From positions 148,268 to 212,267 of the forward strand of contig NZ_JAHBBI010000005.1 in assembly GCF_019331695.1 (NCBI RefSeq): a stretch of 64,000 bases of DNA, written 5' to 3'. Source of the stretch: Bifidobacterium pluvialisilvae (GTDB lineage Bacteria; Actinomycetota; Actinomycetes; Actinomycetales; Bifidobacteriaceae). The notes beneath the pieces were generated by a model. The model was not told where the DNA came from, made no database searches, and saw only the letters and a list, made by a program, of their open reading frames with translations. The translations under genes were made by a program, and so were the position numbers. Below, piece by piece: positions 27,879 to 36,809 of the stretch (positions are counted from its first letter, which is position 1; each line of letters starts with the position of its first letter).

Positions 27879-27978
27879 GCCTTGGCGTCCTTTCTCGAAC
27901 CCTTTCATACTATGCCGTATGTCATTTACTTCGTCGTAATGGACCGCGGCCGTATTGCCCGTTCGGTGAGGCATGCGG

Positions 27979-29202
27979 TCATGGCCGTTTCGATGGCGTC
28001 GTGTACCCGGCGGTGGCGAGATACAGCACCCATGCGAGGGGCATGGCGAGCATGAACAGCGGGTAGAACCATGTGATGGGCATGTTGCCGTAGAGGAATC
28101 CGCCGATGATCGGCCCCAGTGACATGCCGAGATCGATGCCGGCGTAGTAGGTGCTGTTGGCGATGCCGCTGCGGGCCTTGCCGGCGATGATGACGGCTTG
28201 GGATTGGGTGACGGAGCTCATGATGCCGTAGCTGCCTGCCATGAGGATCGCGGCGCATACCAGCAGCAGGTCGTTGCGCGTGAGATCGAGGCAGAGCAGC
28301 GTGGCGAGCATGAGCAGCGAGCAGACTCGCATGAAGAAGCGGAAGCCTTTGGTGTCGAAGAGGTCGCGCAGTGTGATGCGCATGATGAGCAACGCGATGG
28401 CGTAGAGCGGGAAGAACAGGCTTACCTCGACGGCGAGGCGCCGTGCGCCCGTGTAGGAGACGAGGAACGACTGCGTGGCGAAGTATGGGATGGCGTACAG
28501 CATGAACACGAGCGATAGCGGTACGACGCGGGGTTCGACGATGCTGCGGATGCCGAACCGGCGCGGGGGGCGTCCCGTCTTCGCGCCCCTGTCCGGTGGA
28601 GTGGCCTTCCGGGCGGCCGGCCGGCCGCCGTTGCGGACGAACAGCACGGAGACCACCATGAACACGGCGACGACGGCGGAGATGAGGAAGGTGTGCCGGT
28701 ATCCGATGACCTGCTGCGCCTTGATGCCGATGGCGGGTCCGATGGCCATGGCCAGCGCGTTCATGGTGCCGTAGAGCCCCATGCCGGCGCCCATGTGCCG
28801 GATGGGCAGCAGCAGCGACATCCATGTGGCGAGGCAGACCGAGCAGCAGGCGAAGCCGACGCCGTTGACCATGCGTGCGGCGATGAGCGAGGCCGGGCTC
28901 GTGGCGAGCGAATACCAGATGCTGGCCACGAGGTAGAGCGCCGAGCCGACGCCGACGAGCATGCGTTTGCTGGTCCTGTCGGCGAGGTTGCCGGCTATGG
29001 GACGGCAGAACAGGGCGACGATGTTCATCATGCCGGAGACGACGCCCATGAGCGCCCCGGAGGCTCCGAGATGTTCGGAATAGCCCGCCATGAGCGGTGT
29101 CGCGAGCATGTTGCTGGCCATGAAGCAGAAGGTCGCGACCATGACCAGGATCACGTCCCGGGTAAGCAGCCTGTCGTCGTTGTTCTTCGTCAACGTTCTC
29201 AT
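27979..29202 (-). CDS. MFS transporter, paralogue of the 5912-7141 gene
   Basis: The 407-residue transporter has about 12 helices and shares most of its motifs with the one at 5912-7141 (compare NMLATPLMAGYSEHLG, LADRTSKRMLVGVGS and GIDLGMSLGPIIGG). Three starts are possible: ATG 29202 used here, TTG 29193 with GGAG nine bases upstream, and ATG 29232. The TetR gene follows on the same strand. A hairpin that ends the pyr operon lies just upstream, so it has its own promoter or relies on read-through. The substrate is unknown; a toxic small molecule is likely. Confidence 0.85.
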   Translation of the reverse strand: MRTLTKNNDDRLLTRDVILVMVATFCFMASNMLATPLMAGYSEHLGASGALMGVVSGMMNIVALFCRPIAGNLADRTSKRMLVGVGSALYLVASIWYSLATSPASLIAARMVNGVGFACCSVCLATWMSLLLPIRHMGAGMGLYGTMNALAMAIGPAIGIKAQQVIGYRHTFLISAVVAVFMVVSVLFVRNGGRPAARKATPPDRGAKTGRPPRRFGIRSIVEPRVVPLSLVFMLYAIPYFATQSFLVSYTGARRLAVEVSLFFPLYAIALLIMRITLRDLFDTKGFRFFMRVCSLLMLATLLCLDLTRNDLLLVCAAILMAGSYGIMSSVTQSQAVIIAGKARSGIANSTYYAGIDLGMSLGPIIGGFLYGNMPITWFYPLFMLAMPLAWVLYLATAGYTTPSKRP

Positions 29203-29242
29203 CTCCGGAAAGGATTCATATGATATCGGCATCAATGCGAAA

Positions 29243-29267
29243 GCCCTCCCCTGCCATCGGGGAGGGC
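29243..29267 (-). terminator. Terminator of the pyr operon
   Basis: On the minus strand GCCCTCCCC pairs with GGGGAGGGC (29243-29251 with 29259-29267), a 9-bp stem with a 7-base loop, followed by TTTCGC. It lies 31 bases after the pyrE stop. Confidence 0.82.
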
Positions 29268-29297
29268 CTGCATGCGCGGGTACGCGCGTGGCGCGCG

Positions 29298-29999
29298 TCA
29301 GGCGCCGTAGCGTTCGAGGTAGGCGTCTGCGGCGGCCTTGATATCGTCCGTCACGTACGGCGTTCCATCCGCAGTCTTGATGCGCTGGCCGGCCTCGAAG
29401 ATCTCGCGCACATCGGCGATGGCGAAGACGGGGAAGCCGAACTCCTGTTCCACGGCCTTGACGGCGGAGAGGTCGGAATCCTTGGTCTTCTCCATGCGGT
29501 CGACGGAGAGCACGAGACCCACGACCTCCACGTCGGCCTCGGCCTTGAGCTTGGGGATGACCTCGCGCACGGCGGTGCCGGCGGTCATGACGTCGTCGAC
29601 GAGCAGCACCTTCATGCCGTCGGCCAGCTGGGTGCCGACCATCATGCCACCGTCGCCGTGGTCCTTCTTCTCCTTGCGGTCGAAGGTGTAGCCGACCTCC
29701 ATGCCGTGGGCGGAGGTCAGGGCGATGGCGGTGGAGACACCAAGCGGGATGCCCTTGTATGCGGGACCGAACACGGTGTCGATGTCCTTCGGAAGGTTGC
29801 CGGCCTCGATCTCGGCGGCGATCTTCTCGGCGTAGAACGCGCCGAGCGTGGCGATCTTGCGGCCGTCGTCGAAGGCGCCCGCGTTGATGAAGTACGGGGA
29901 TCTGCGGCCGGACTTGAGCGTGAATTCGCCGAACTTCAGCGCCTTCGACTCGAGCAGGAACTGCGTGAATCGGATGTCGAGCGATGCGGTGTCGGTCAT
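29298..29999 (-). CDS. pyrE: Orotate phosphoribosyltransferase
   Basis: The 233-residue enzyme joins orotate and PRPP to give orotidine 5'-phosphate. Visible parts are [16 protein letters not shown] at the N-terminus, [14 protein letters not shown], and the PRPP-binding loop [17 protein letters not shown] with its two Asp residues. Length is normal. It is last in the pyr operon and is preceded by a 126-bp repeat-bearing gap after pyrD, so its expression may be set apart by those hairpins. Confidence 0.97.
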   Translation of the reverse strand: MTDTASLDIRFTQFLLESKALKFGEFTLKSGRRSPYFINAGAFDDGRKIATLGAFYAEKIAAEIEAGNLPKDIDTVFGPAYKGIPLGVSTAIALTSAHGMEVGYTFDRKEKKDHGDGGMMVGTQLADGMKVLLVDDVMTAGTAVREVIPKLKAEADVEVVGLVLSVDRMEKTKDSDLSAVKAVEQEFGFPVFAIADVREIFEAGQRIKTADGTPYVTDDIKAAADAYLERYGA

Positions 30000-30007
30000 G
30001 TCTTTCC

Positions 30008-30112
30008 TATCTCCTCCCGCTGGCGGGAGGTGTCGCGAAATGACGGAGGGTGGTTCCCACCCCGGTCGCCCGAAGGCGATGGCCCCCGCCAGCAGGGGCC
30101 GTGCATTGGAAT
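30008..30112 (+). repeat. Dispersed palindromic repeat (copy b) between pyrD and pyrE
   Basis: CCTCCCGC...GCGGGAGG is followed by TGTCGCG and GACGGAGGGTGG, matching the repeat family at 4.9, 47.0, 52.1 and 53.5 kb. A second stem, GGCCCC...GGGGCC, follows. It splits the last two genes of the operon, and its hairpins could act on mRNA stability. Confidence 0.6.
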
Positions 30113-30125
30113 GGTCGTGCTCGGG

Positions 30126-31091
30126 TCAGCGCCAGGTCTTGCCTTCGGCGAGCTTGGCGGCGAGTTCGGGTCGGTCGTCGAGCAGGTCGTCGAGCTCGCA
30201 GGCGACGCGCAGGGGCGCCACGGGGTCGAACAGGGCGGCGGCGCCGACCTCGACGGCGTTCGCTCCCGCATACAGGTATTCGAGGGCCTTCTCGCCGGTG
30301 TCGATGCCGCCGAGTCCGATGATCGGGATGTCCGGGAGCGCGGTGCGCACCTGCCATACGCGGGCCAGGCCGATGGGCAGCACGGCCGGACCGGATACGC
30401 CGCCGGTGACGTGGTCGATGATCGGCTTGCCGGTGCGGGTGTTGATGCGCATGCCGACGACGGTGTTGATGAGGCTCAGCGCGTCGGCGCCGGCCTCCAC
30501 GGCCGCGCGCGCGGGCACGGTGATGTCGGTGACGTTCGGCGTGAGCTTGACGATCAGCGGCTTGTCGGTCATCCTGCGCAGGCGGGTGATGAGCCGGTCC
30601 AGCGCCACCGGGTCGGCGCCGACGCTCAGTCCTCCGGAGACGTTCGGGCAGCTCACGTTGATCTCCAGCATGTCGGCCGGGGAGTCGGCGAGCTTGGCCA
30701 CGACCTCGGCGTAGTCGTCGTCGCAGTGGCCGGCCACGTTCGCCACCACGTTCGCGCCGATCTTCTTGAGCTTGGGCAGGTCGTCGACGAGGTAATGGTC
30801 GACGCCGGGGTTCTGCAGGCCAACGGCGTTGATGTTGCTGGCCGGCCCTTCAGCGGTGCGTACGCCGGGGTTGCCCTCCCACGGGACCGGGGAGACGCCC
30901 TTGGTGGTCACGGCGCCAAGCTGGCTCACGTCGTAGAACCAGCGTACGGCCGCATACTGGAAGGTGCCGGACGCGGTGCCGACGGGGTTCTTCCATGGCA
31001 CGCCGGCCACCACGGTGGGGTGCTTCCACTCGTGGTCGTACAGGTCCACGGTTTCGGTTTCGGGATTCGCTGCGGTCGCGGTCATGGCCAT
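30126..31091 (-). CDS. pyrD: Dihydroorotate dehydrogenase, class 1B catalytic subunit
   Basis: The 321-residue FMN enzyme oxidises dihydroorotate to orotate. It has GVPWKNPVGTASGTFQYA, the active-site Cys in EINVSCPNVSGG, the substrate Lys in LIVKLTPNVTD and the FMN-phosphate loop IIGLGGIDTGEKALEYLYAGA. It works with PyrK, whose gene is directly upstream and overlaps it at TGATG (31089-31093); GGGAG lies before it. PyrK makes it the NAD-linked 1B class. A second in-frame ATG is 6 bases on. Confidence 0.96.
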   Translation of the reverse strand: MAMTATAANPETETVDLYDHEWKHPTVVAGVPWKNPVGTASGTFQYAAVRWFYDVSQLGAVTTKGVSPVPWEGNPGVRTAEGPASNINAVGLQNPGVDHYLVDDLPKLKKIGANVVANVAGHCDDDYAEVVAKLADSPADMLEINVSCPNVSGGLSVGADPVALDRLITRLRRMTDKPLIVKLTPNVTDITVPARAAVEAGADALSLINTVVGMRINTRTGKPIIDHVTGGVSGPAVLPIGLARVWQVRTALPDIPIIGLGGIDTGEKALEYLYAGANAVEVGAAALFDPVAPLRVACELDDLLDDRPELAAKLAEGKTWR

Positions 31092-31939
31092 CACTCCCAT
31101 CCAAGCTGCTCGCGGGTGAATACGGGGCCGTCCGCGCAGACCTTGAGCCTGCCGTTCACGGTGTCGGTGGTGCACAGCACGCAGGTGCCGTACCCGCAGC
31201 CCATGCGCTGTTCGAGGCTGAGCTGGCAGGGCATGTCGCGTTTGGCGGCCCACGAGGCCACGGCCTTCATCATGGGCAGCGGCCCGCAGGAGAGGATCAC
31301 CGGGGGCAGGTCGCCGTCATGCAGTTCGTTCTCGATGCGGTCGAGCAGCGTGACCACGTTGCCTTCCGATTCGTCGATGCTGTAGGTGCGGTCGGCGTAG
31401 CGGTCCACGTATTCGTCGGCGAAGTGGTTCTTCCTGTAGCCGAACACGGCGGTGGATTCGCTGTTCTCGTCGCCGGCGATGTGCTGTGCGGCGTGGATGA
31501 GCGGCGGTACGCCGAGTCCCCCGGCCACCAATACGTAGTTCGCCGGCTTCTTGGTGTCGAACGCGTGGCCGAGCGGGCCCATCACGTCGATGACGTCTCC
31601 CGCCTTGAGCCCGGCAAGCTCGCCGGTTCCCTTGCCGACGACGGCGAAGATGAAGCTCACCAGATCGTCCTGGATCTCGCTGATGCCGAACGGACGCGGC
31701 ATGGGCTTAAGCGGATCGTGGGTGAAGAAGTCCACGAACTGGGCGGGCCGGCCGTGCGCGGCGATGTAGGGGTCGCGGATGGTGAGACGTATCACGCCCG
31801 CGTCGAGTTCGATGACGTCGGCGATTTCGACGGTGTGGCGCGGCGGGAAGAACCCATGGCTGACCGCCGCGTCGACGACGGCCCTGCCATGTGCCAGCCG
31901 TTCCTCCGTGGCGGTGGGAATGAACGTGTCTGCGGTCAA
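31091..31939 (-). CDS. pyrK: Dihydroorotate dehydrogenase electron-transfer subunit
   Basis: The 282-residue protein binds FAD and a [2Fe-2S] cluster and passes electrons from PyrD to NAD+. The FAD-binding part has PLKPMPRPFGISE and the nucleotide part YVLVAGGLGVPPLIHAA. The C-terminal cluster is CQLSLEQRMGCGYGTCVLC with a fourth Cys in LKVCADGP. The start is TTG 31939, with AAGGAG about 13 bases upstream; no ATG fits before the conserved part. Its stop overlaps pyrD. Confidence 0.95.
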   Translation of the reverse strand: MTADTFIPTATEERLAHGRAVVDAAVSHGFFPPRHTVEIADVIELDAGVIRLTIRDPYIAAHGRPAQFVDFFTHDPLKPMPRPFGISEIQDDLVSFIFAVVGKGTGELAGLKAGDVIDVMGPLGHAFDTKKPANYVLVAGGLGVPPLIHAAQHIAGDENSESTAVFGYRKNHFADEYVDRYADRTYSIDESEGNVVTLLDRIENELHDGDLPPVILSCGPLPMMKAVASWAAKRDMPCQLSLEQRMGCGYGTCVLCTTDTVNGRLKVCADGPVFTREQLGWE

Positions 31940-31963
31940 GGTCTTCAGCTCTCCTTCTCGGGT

Positions 31964-33043
31964 TCAGTGCTGCAGGGCGGAACCGAGGTCGTCGCGCATG
32001 CGTTCGGCGGCTTCGCGTGCGCTTTCGCCGACGATCTGCAACGCCTCGTCAAGGTCGAGGTCCTCGCCGTAGGCGGGGTTCTTCTTCCAGGCGCCGATGA
32101 TACCACGGGAAGAATTCACGATTGCTCCCGATCCGTTGCCGTCGAACATGCGCGCCACATCGGCGGCGGTGCCGCCCTGTGCGCCGTATCCGGGCACGAG
32201 GAAGAACGTGTGCGGCATGCGTTCACGCAGCAGCGCCCCCTCTTCGGGATGCGTGGCTCCGACGACGGCGCCGGCACGCGAGTAGCCGTGCCCGCCGATG
32301 GTGTCCGCGCCCCATCGTTCGACCAGGTCGGCGACGTGTTCGTATACGCGGCCGCCGTCCTTGAGCTCCAGCTCCTGGATCTCGCTGCTGGACGGGTTCG
32401 AGGTGCGTACGAGGATGAACACGTCCTTGTCGTTGTCCCTGGCGGCGTCGATGAACGGGGTGATGCCGTCGGTGCCGAGGTACGGGTTCACGGTTACGGC
32501 GTCCTCATACCATTCGGATCCGAACTGGAATTCGTCGCCGTTCTCGTCGTAGTCCTCCACGTCGGCGGCGAGCGCCGCGGCGTTGCGCTGCACGTTTTCG
32601 ATCTCATCCTCGCCGGCCACGTCGGCGAACCGCAGCGGGAAGCCACTCAGGTGGTGGGCGTAGGCCTCGGCCGTGGAACCGATGTCGCCGCGCTTGACGT
32701 CGCCGAGCACGTACAGACCGTTGTCCTGCGCGTACTTGCAGGTGCGCGCGTACATCCACAGTCCGGCTTCGCCCAACGCCTCGTACATGGCGATCTGCGG
32801 TTTGACGGCGGGGACGACGTCCTTCACCGCGTCGATGATCGTGGTGTTGAACTTGAGGTACATGGCGGCGAAGTTGATGGACCATGCGGCCTCGGCCTCC
32901 ATGGGATTGCCCATCTCGCTTTCGCTGACGGTCGCCTCGCGCGCGTGGTCGATGAGCTGTTTGGGCAGCAGCGCCGGCTTCGGGTCGAGTCCGACGACGC
33001 TGGGGTTGTTCTTCGCCGCGATGGCGTCGATTAGGCGGTCCAT
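31964..33043 (-). CDS. pyrF: Orotidine 5'-phosphate decarboxylase, long (type 2) form
   Basis: The 359-residue enzyme gives UMP from OMP. It is the longer actinobacterial form: NNPSVVGLDPKP at the start, the substrate loop VLGDVKRGDIGSTAEAY with Asp-Lys-Asp catalytic residues, and the phosphate end FFLVPGYGAQGGTAADV. The start ATG 33043 is chosen as the conserved MDRLIDAIAAK phrase begins there with GGAAAGGAC upstream; the much longer in-frame reading to 33454 is a shadow of pyrC. It lies between pyrC and pyrK. Confidence 0.95.
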   Translation of the reverse strand: MDRLIDAIAAKNNPSVVGLDPKPALLPKQLIDHAREATVSESEMGNPMEAEAAWSINFAAMYLKFNTTIIDAVKDVVPAVKPQIAMYEALGEAGLWMYARTCKYAQDNGLYVLGDVKRGDIGSTAEAYAHHLSGFPLRFADVAGEDEIENVQRNAAALAADVEDYDENGDEFQFGSEWYEDAVTVNPYLGTDGITPFIDAARDNDKDVFILVRTSNPSSSEIQELELKDGGRVYEHVADLVERWGADTIGGHGYSRAGAVVGATHPEEGALLRERMPHTFFLVPGYGAQGGTAADVARMFDGNGSGAIVNSSRGIIGAWKKNPAYGEDLDLDEALQIVGESAREAAERMRDDLGSALQH

Positions 33044-33099
33044 GAGTGTCCTTTCCGGGGGAACGAATTGTGAAGCGGGCGAATAGGCGGGGATACGCC

Positions 33100-34527
33100 C
33101 TATAGGCGGCTGAAGACGAGTTTCGAGCCGATGACGGTGGCGAGCGGACGGCCGGTGACGTCCCATCCGCCGAACGGCGTGTTGCGTGCCTTGGAGTGGA
33201 AGCGCTCGGGGTCGACCTTCCATGCGGCGTTCGTGTCGAGCACGACGAAGTCGGCGGTTTCGGGATGCTCCACCATGCTCAGGTCGAGCGTGCGGCGATT
33301 CCCGCCCCTGCCGCTCTCGTCGAGCATGGCGTCGATGTCGGCGGGCTTGTGCCCCATGAGCCGCTGCGGCGCCGTGGCCATGAGTTCGATGAGCCGCCTG
33401 TCGGAGATGTGGCCGCCGTCGACGAGCACCTTGTGGCATACGCCGTAGGCGCATTCGAGGCCGATGATGCCGTTGGGGGCCTCGAGGAAGCCGCGCTCCT
33501 TCTCCTCGAGCGTGTGTGGCGCGTGGTCGGTGGCGAGCAGGTCGACGGTGCCGTCGGCGATGGCTTCGATGGTGGCCTGCCGGTCGGCCTCCGAGCGCAG
33601 CGGCGGGTTCATCTTGGCGAGGGTGCCGTATTCGAGCAGCGCCTCGTCGCTCAGGGCCAGGTAGTGCGGTGCCGTCTCGCAGGTGATGGGCAGTCCCTCG
33701 GCCTTGGCCTTGCGGATGGCGTCAAAGGAGATGGCCGTGCTCACATGCTGGAAGTGGATGTGCACGCCGGTCTCGCGGGCCTTCTCGATGTCGCGGGCCA
33801 CGATCTTCAGCTCGGTGTCCTCGGGGATTCCCGGCACGCCGAGCTTGCGGGAGACGGGGCCGTCGTTGACGGCGCCGGTGTCGTGGTGCTCGCAGTGCTC
33901 GATGAGGTAGAGTCCGGACTCCTTCGCCATGCGCAGCACGTCGTCGAGGATTTCGGGAGTGACGGCCGAGCCGTCGTCGCTGATCGCGGTGATGGGATGG
34001 TCGAGCTGGGACTGGTCCTTCTCCCCCTCGGCCACGCCGCGGATGTACCAGCGCCAGTCGTCGAGGTCGGTGGGCTCATGCCCGGCCCGTCCTTTTGACG
34101 CGCATACGCACAGGTCGTAGCGCACCGGAAGGTTCACGTCGTGGGCGGAGTCGTAGTGCTGGAGGAAGTCGATGACGTTGTCGAAGCCCTTGCCGAGCAC
34201 CTCCTCGGCTCCGGGCTGCTCATGGTCCGTGACTTTCACGCCGTCCAATGCCGGCACGGTGTTCGGCATGATGAGCACGGTCGTGTATCCGCCGGATGCG
34301 GCGGCGGCCGCCCCGGAGACCATGGACTCCTTGTATGTCTGGCCGGGGTCGCGGAAATGCACGTGCGGGTCGGCGAAGCCCGGCGCCAGCGTGAGCCCCG
34401 TGGCGTCGATCTCGCCGTCGACGATGGCGTCGTCCTCCCGCAGGAGCCTGGCCCCGTCGGCTTCGGGAACCACCAGGTCGATGGCCTCGCCTGTGTTCCA
34501 CACGGTGATGTTGCGCAATGTGAGCAT
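33100..34527 (-). CDS. pyrC: Dihydroorotase
   Basis: The 475-residue amidohydrolase closes carbamoyl-aspartate to dihydroorotate. The zinc site HVHFRD is in GFADPHVHFRDPGQTYKE, further His ligands in YLIEHCEHHD and IHFQHVST, and the catalytic Asp in LLATDHAPHT. It is the type I form found in Gram-positive operons. Spacing to pyrI (68 bases) and pyrF (56 bases) fits one transcript. AAAGGAAACGCAC precedes ATG 34527. Confidence 0.96.
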   Translation of the reverse strand: MLTLRNITVWNTGEAIDLVVPEADGARLLREDDAIVDGEIDATGLTLAPGFADPHVHFRDPGQTYKESMVSGAAAAASGGYTTVLIMPNTVPALDGVKVTDHEQPGAEEVLGKGFDNVIDFLQHYDSAHDVNLPVRYDLCVCASKGRAGHEPTDLDDWRWYIRGVAEGEKDQSQLDHPITAISDDGSAVTPEILDDVLRMAKESGLYLIEHCEHHDTGAVNDGPVSRKLGVPGIPEDTELKIVARDIEKARETGVHIHFQHVSTAISFDAIRKAKAEGLPITCETAPHYLALSDEALLEYGTLAKMNPPLRSEADRQATIEAIADGTVDLLATDHAPHTLEEKERGFLEAPNGIIGLECAYGVCHKVLVDGGHISDRRLIELMATAPQRLMGHKPADIDAMLDESGRGGNRRTLDLSMVEHPETADFVVLDTNAAWKVDPERFHSKARNTPFGGWDVTGRPLATVIGSKLVFSRL

Positions 34528-34595
34528 GTGCGTTTCCTTTCACGTCGATGCGGCCGCCGGCATGTCCGTCGACGGCCGCGCCCCAGGGGACCTGA

Positions 34596-35015
34596 CTAGA
34601 ACTTGGCTTCCTCGTCGCAGTAGTCGCAGCGGTATTCCTTGCGTTCGGAGTGCACGAGGTGGAAGCGCTGCTTGATGCCGCGTTCGATGGTGGTCACGCA
34701 GCGCGGGTTCACGCAGCTGATGACGTTGGTCACGTGTTCCGGCAGGTTCGGGGTGAGCTTCTCCACGATCTTGCCGCCGTGCACCACGTCGACGGTCGCC
34801 TGTCGGGCCACGAGACCGAGCACGTCGAGGTCGATGTCCTGTTCCCCTTCGATCTTGATGATGTCCTTGGAGCCGAACTGGTGGCTGGTCGTGTTCATGA
34901 TGAGCGCGAGACGCGTCGTGGCCGGGTTGATGTTGAGATAGTTGAGCACCTTCAGCGCCGTGCCGGCGGGCACGTGGTCGATGATGATGCCTTCAGTGAT
35001 GCTGGTCACCTCCAT
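34596..35015 (-). CDS. pyrI: Aspartate carbamoyltransferase regulatory subunit
   Basis: The 139-residue protein has the allosteric (nucleotide-binding) half, from ITEGIIIDHVPAGTALKVL to VLGLVARQATVDVVHGG, and a C-terminal zinc domain with Cys in ISCVNPRCVTTIE and RCDYCDEE. It fits ATP/CTP control of PyrB. The start codon overlaps the pyrB stop in TGATG, so the two subunits are made in step. Its presence means the enzyme is feedback-regulated by nucleotides, unlike unregulated PyrB-only forms. Confidence 0.96.
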   Translation of the reverse strand: MEVTSITEGIIIDHVPAGTALKVLNYLNINPATTRLALIMNTTSHQFGSKDIIKIEGEQDIDLDVLGLVARQATVDVVHGGKIVEKLTPNLPEHVTNVISCVNPRCVTTIERGIKQRFHLVHSERKEYRCDYCDEEAKF

Positions 35016-36019
35016 CAGGCGGCCACCTCCTTCGCGTTCACCGCGTCGATGCCTTCAGGGTCGAATCCGGGCAGTTCGTCGCCCAGCACGGAGCATTCGA
35101 GCGCCATGCGCATGAGCATGCCGTTCTTCACCTGCTCGAAGTATGCGGCGCGCGGGTCGTGGTCGACCTCCACGGCGATCTCGTTGACGCGCGGCAGCGG
35201 ATGCAGCACGGCCATGTCCTTCTTGGCGAGCCTGAGCTTGTCCTCGTCGAGGATGTAGGTGTCGCGCAGGCGCAGGTAGTCGTCCTCGTTGAAGAAGCGC
35301 TCCTGCTGCACGCGGGTCATGTACAGCACGTCGAGGTCCCCGATCACGGAGACGAGGTCCTTGACCTCCACGTACGTGCAGTTGTCGGTGGCGTTGATGC
35401 GGTCGATGACGTACTGCGGGGTCTTCAGCTCGTCGGGGCTGATGAGCACGAAGTTCACGTTGCCGAAGCGGCACAGCGTCTCGATGAGCGAGTGCACGGT
35501 GCGGCCGAAGGTGAGGTCGCCGCACAGGCCCACGGTCAGGTCGTTGATGCGGCCGAAACGCGACTGCAGGGTGCACAGGTCGGCGAGCGTCTGCGTCGGA
35601 TGCATGTGCCCGCCGTCGCCCGCGTTGATGACGGGGATGTCCACCGCCTCGGACGCCACCAGCGCGGCGCCCTCCTTCGGGTGGCGGATGGCGACGACGT
35701 CGGCGAAGTTCGCGACGGTCTTCAGGGTGTCGGCGATGGATTCGCCCTTGCTGACCGACGACTGCTGCGCTCCGGCGAAGCCGATGACACGGCCTCCGAG
35801 ACGCAGCATGGCGGTCTCGAAGCTTAGCCGCGTGCGGGTGCTCGGCTCATAGAAGAGCGTGGCGATGACCCGGCCGTCGCAGGTGTGCGAGACCAGTTTG
35901 CGATTGGCGTCGATGTACTGCGCCTTGCGCAGGAGAAGCTCGATCTGCTCGGTGCTGAGATCGTCGAGCGTGACGACGCTTTTTCCGATGAAATCCTCGC
36001 TCGGGGATAAAGATGACAT
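35015..36019 (-). CDS. pyrB: Aspartate carbamoyltransferase catalytic subunit
   Basis: The 334-residue enzyme joins carbamoyl phosphate and aspartate, the committed step of the pathway. The carbamoyl-phosphate site STRTRLSFETAML and the mobile loop with QSSVSKGESIADT (Ser, Lys) are present, as is the aspartate site VLHPLPRVNEI. It is the first gene of the operon. Its ribosome site (GGAAAGG) is inside an arm of an inverted repeat (see 36021-36109), which could regulate the whole operon. Confidence 0.97.
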   Translation of the reverse strand: MSSLSPSEDFIGKSVVTLDDLSTEQIELLLRKAQYIDANRKLVSHTCDGRVIATLFYEPSTRTRLSFETAMLRLGGRVIGFAGAQQSSVSKGESIADTLKTVANFADVVAIRHPKEGAALVASEAVDIPVINAGDGGHMHPTQTLADLCTLQSRFGRINDLTVGLCGDLTFGRTVHSLIETLCRFGNVNFVLISPDELKTPQYVIDRINATDNCTYVEVKDLVSVIGDLDVLYMTRVQQERFFNEDDYLRLRDTYILDEDKLRLAKKDMAVLHPLPRVNEIAVEVDHDPRAAYFEQVKNGMLMRMALECSVLGDELPGFDPEGIDAVNAKEVAA

Positions 36020-36020
36020 G

Positions 36021-36109
36021 CGCGCCTTTCCGTTGCTGTTTGGATTCAGGCGGCCACAACATCGTGCGACCTAATCAAGTCTAAATTCCCATAGGGACGG
36101 AAAGGCGCG
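36021..36109 (-). promoter_or_regulatory. Inverted repeat covering the pyrB ribosome site
   Basis: CGCGCCTTTCCGT (36109-36097 on the minus strand) is the exact complement of ACGGAAAGGCGCG (36033-36021), which is the pyrB ribosome site. A TTTAGACT -10-like element (36083-36078) lies between them. If transcription begins upstream of 36109, the leader can fold and hide the ribosome site; if it begins at TAGACT, the pair would act as two DNA binding sites. No pyrR gene or binding box is seen. Confidence 0.5.
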
Positions 36110-36172
36110 AAAGTAGGACACGCGTTGTTTATGTTGGCTTCAGCGTCCGTTCATCCGGATGGCGATGGTCCG

Positions 36173-36697
36173 TCAGCCCCGGTCCTCGCCTTGTCCGTCC
36201 GCGGCCTTCCTGACGGCGGCGACCTCCAGCTGGTCGAGGAAGTCGGTGAGGTAATGGATGACGCGGCGTCCGCCCGCGAGCACACGCTCGTCGACGGCCT
36301 GGTTGCGGCCTGCCTTGAGCTGGGTGACGATGCGGTCGCCCTGATGCTCGCGCCTGGCACTGAACCTGCACAGCACCACGGCGTCCTCCGGCGGCTCCTC
36401 GCAGATGGAAATGGCGTAACGGGCCACCACGGCCGCGTCGTCACGGTGGGGAAGCTGCTGGTTGATGAGCATGGCAAGCGTCTCCATGACGCGGCGCTGG
36501 CCTTCGGACGCCTTGATTTCGTCGTTGACGCGCACGGTCACCGCCACGCCGTTGAGATCCCTGGACGGCTGGTCGGCGCAGATCACCGCCTCGAGGTTCA
36601 TGTCCTCGATCTCGGTGTCGGCGTCGAACGCGTAGTAGTAGCCCAGCGTGCTGAATCCGTCGGCGTCGGTAGTGGGTTTGGTTGCGTCATCGCTCAT
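36173..36697 (-). CDS. Conserved-looking hypothetical protein, 174 residues
   Basis: The protein begins MSDDATKPTTDADGFSTLGYYYAFDA and has no membrane segment. It is acidic at the N-terminus and richer in Arg near the middle (CRFSARREHQGDRIV). AACAAGGAGCC precedes ATG 36697, a clear ribosome site. No domain is recognised. It lies directly upstream of the pyr operon on the same strand; whether it is co-transcribed depends on the control region at 36021-36172. Confidence 0.62.
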   Translation of the reverse strand: MSDDATKPTTDADGFSTLGYYYAFDADTEIEDMNLEAVICADQPSRDLNGVAVTVRVNDEIKASEGQRRVMETLAMLINQQLPHRDDAAVVARYAISICEEPPEDAVVLCRFSARREHQGDRIVTQLKAGRNQAVDERVLAGGRRVIHYLTDFLDQLEVAAVRKAADGQGEDRG

Positions 36698-36809
36698 GGT
36701 CACGGCTCCTTGTTCCGGAAGAAAACGTCTACGCACAGCATACCGGATGACCGCCGGAGACGGCTGTAACGACAGAGCCTCCCTGGTCCTGCATGCGGGC
36801 CGAATGATG

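Noticed and set aside
29220..31385. 721-residue plus-strand frame across pyrE-pyrD-pyrK
   Set aside because: It is fully opposite to three well-recognised enzymes on the minus strand.
31964..33454. A 496-residue reading of pyrF
   Set aside because: The first ~136 residues are out-of-frame pyrC and have no family match. The conserved start is ATG 33043 with its own ribosome site.
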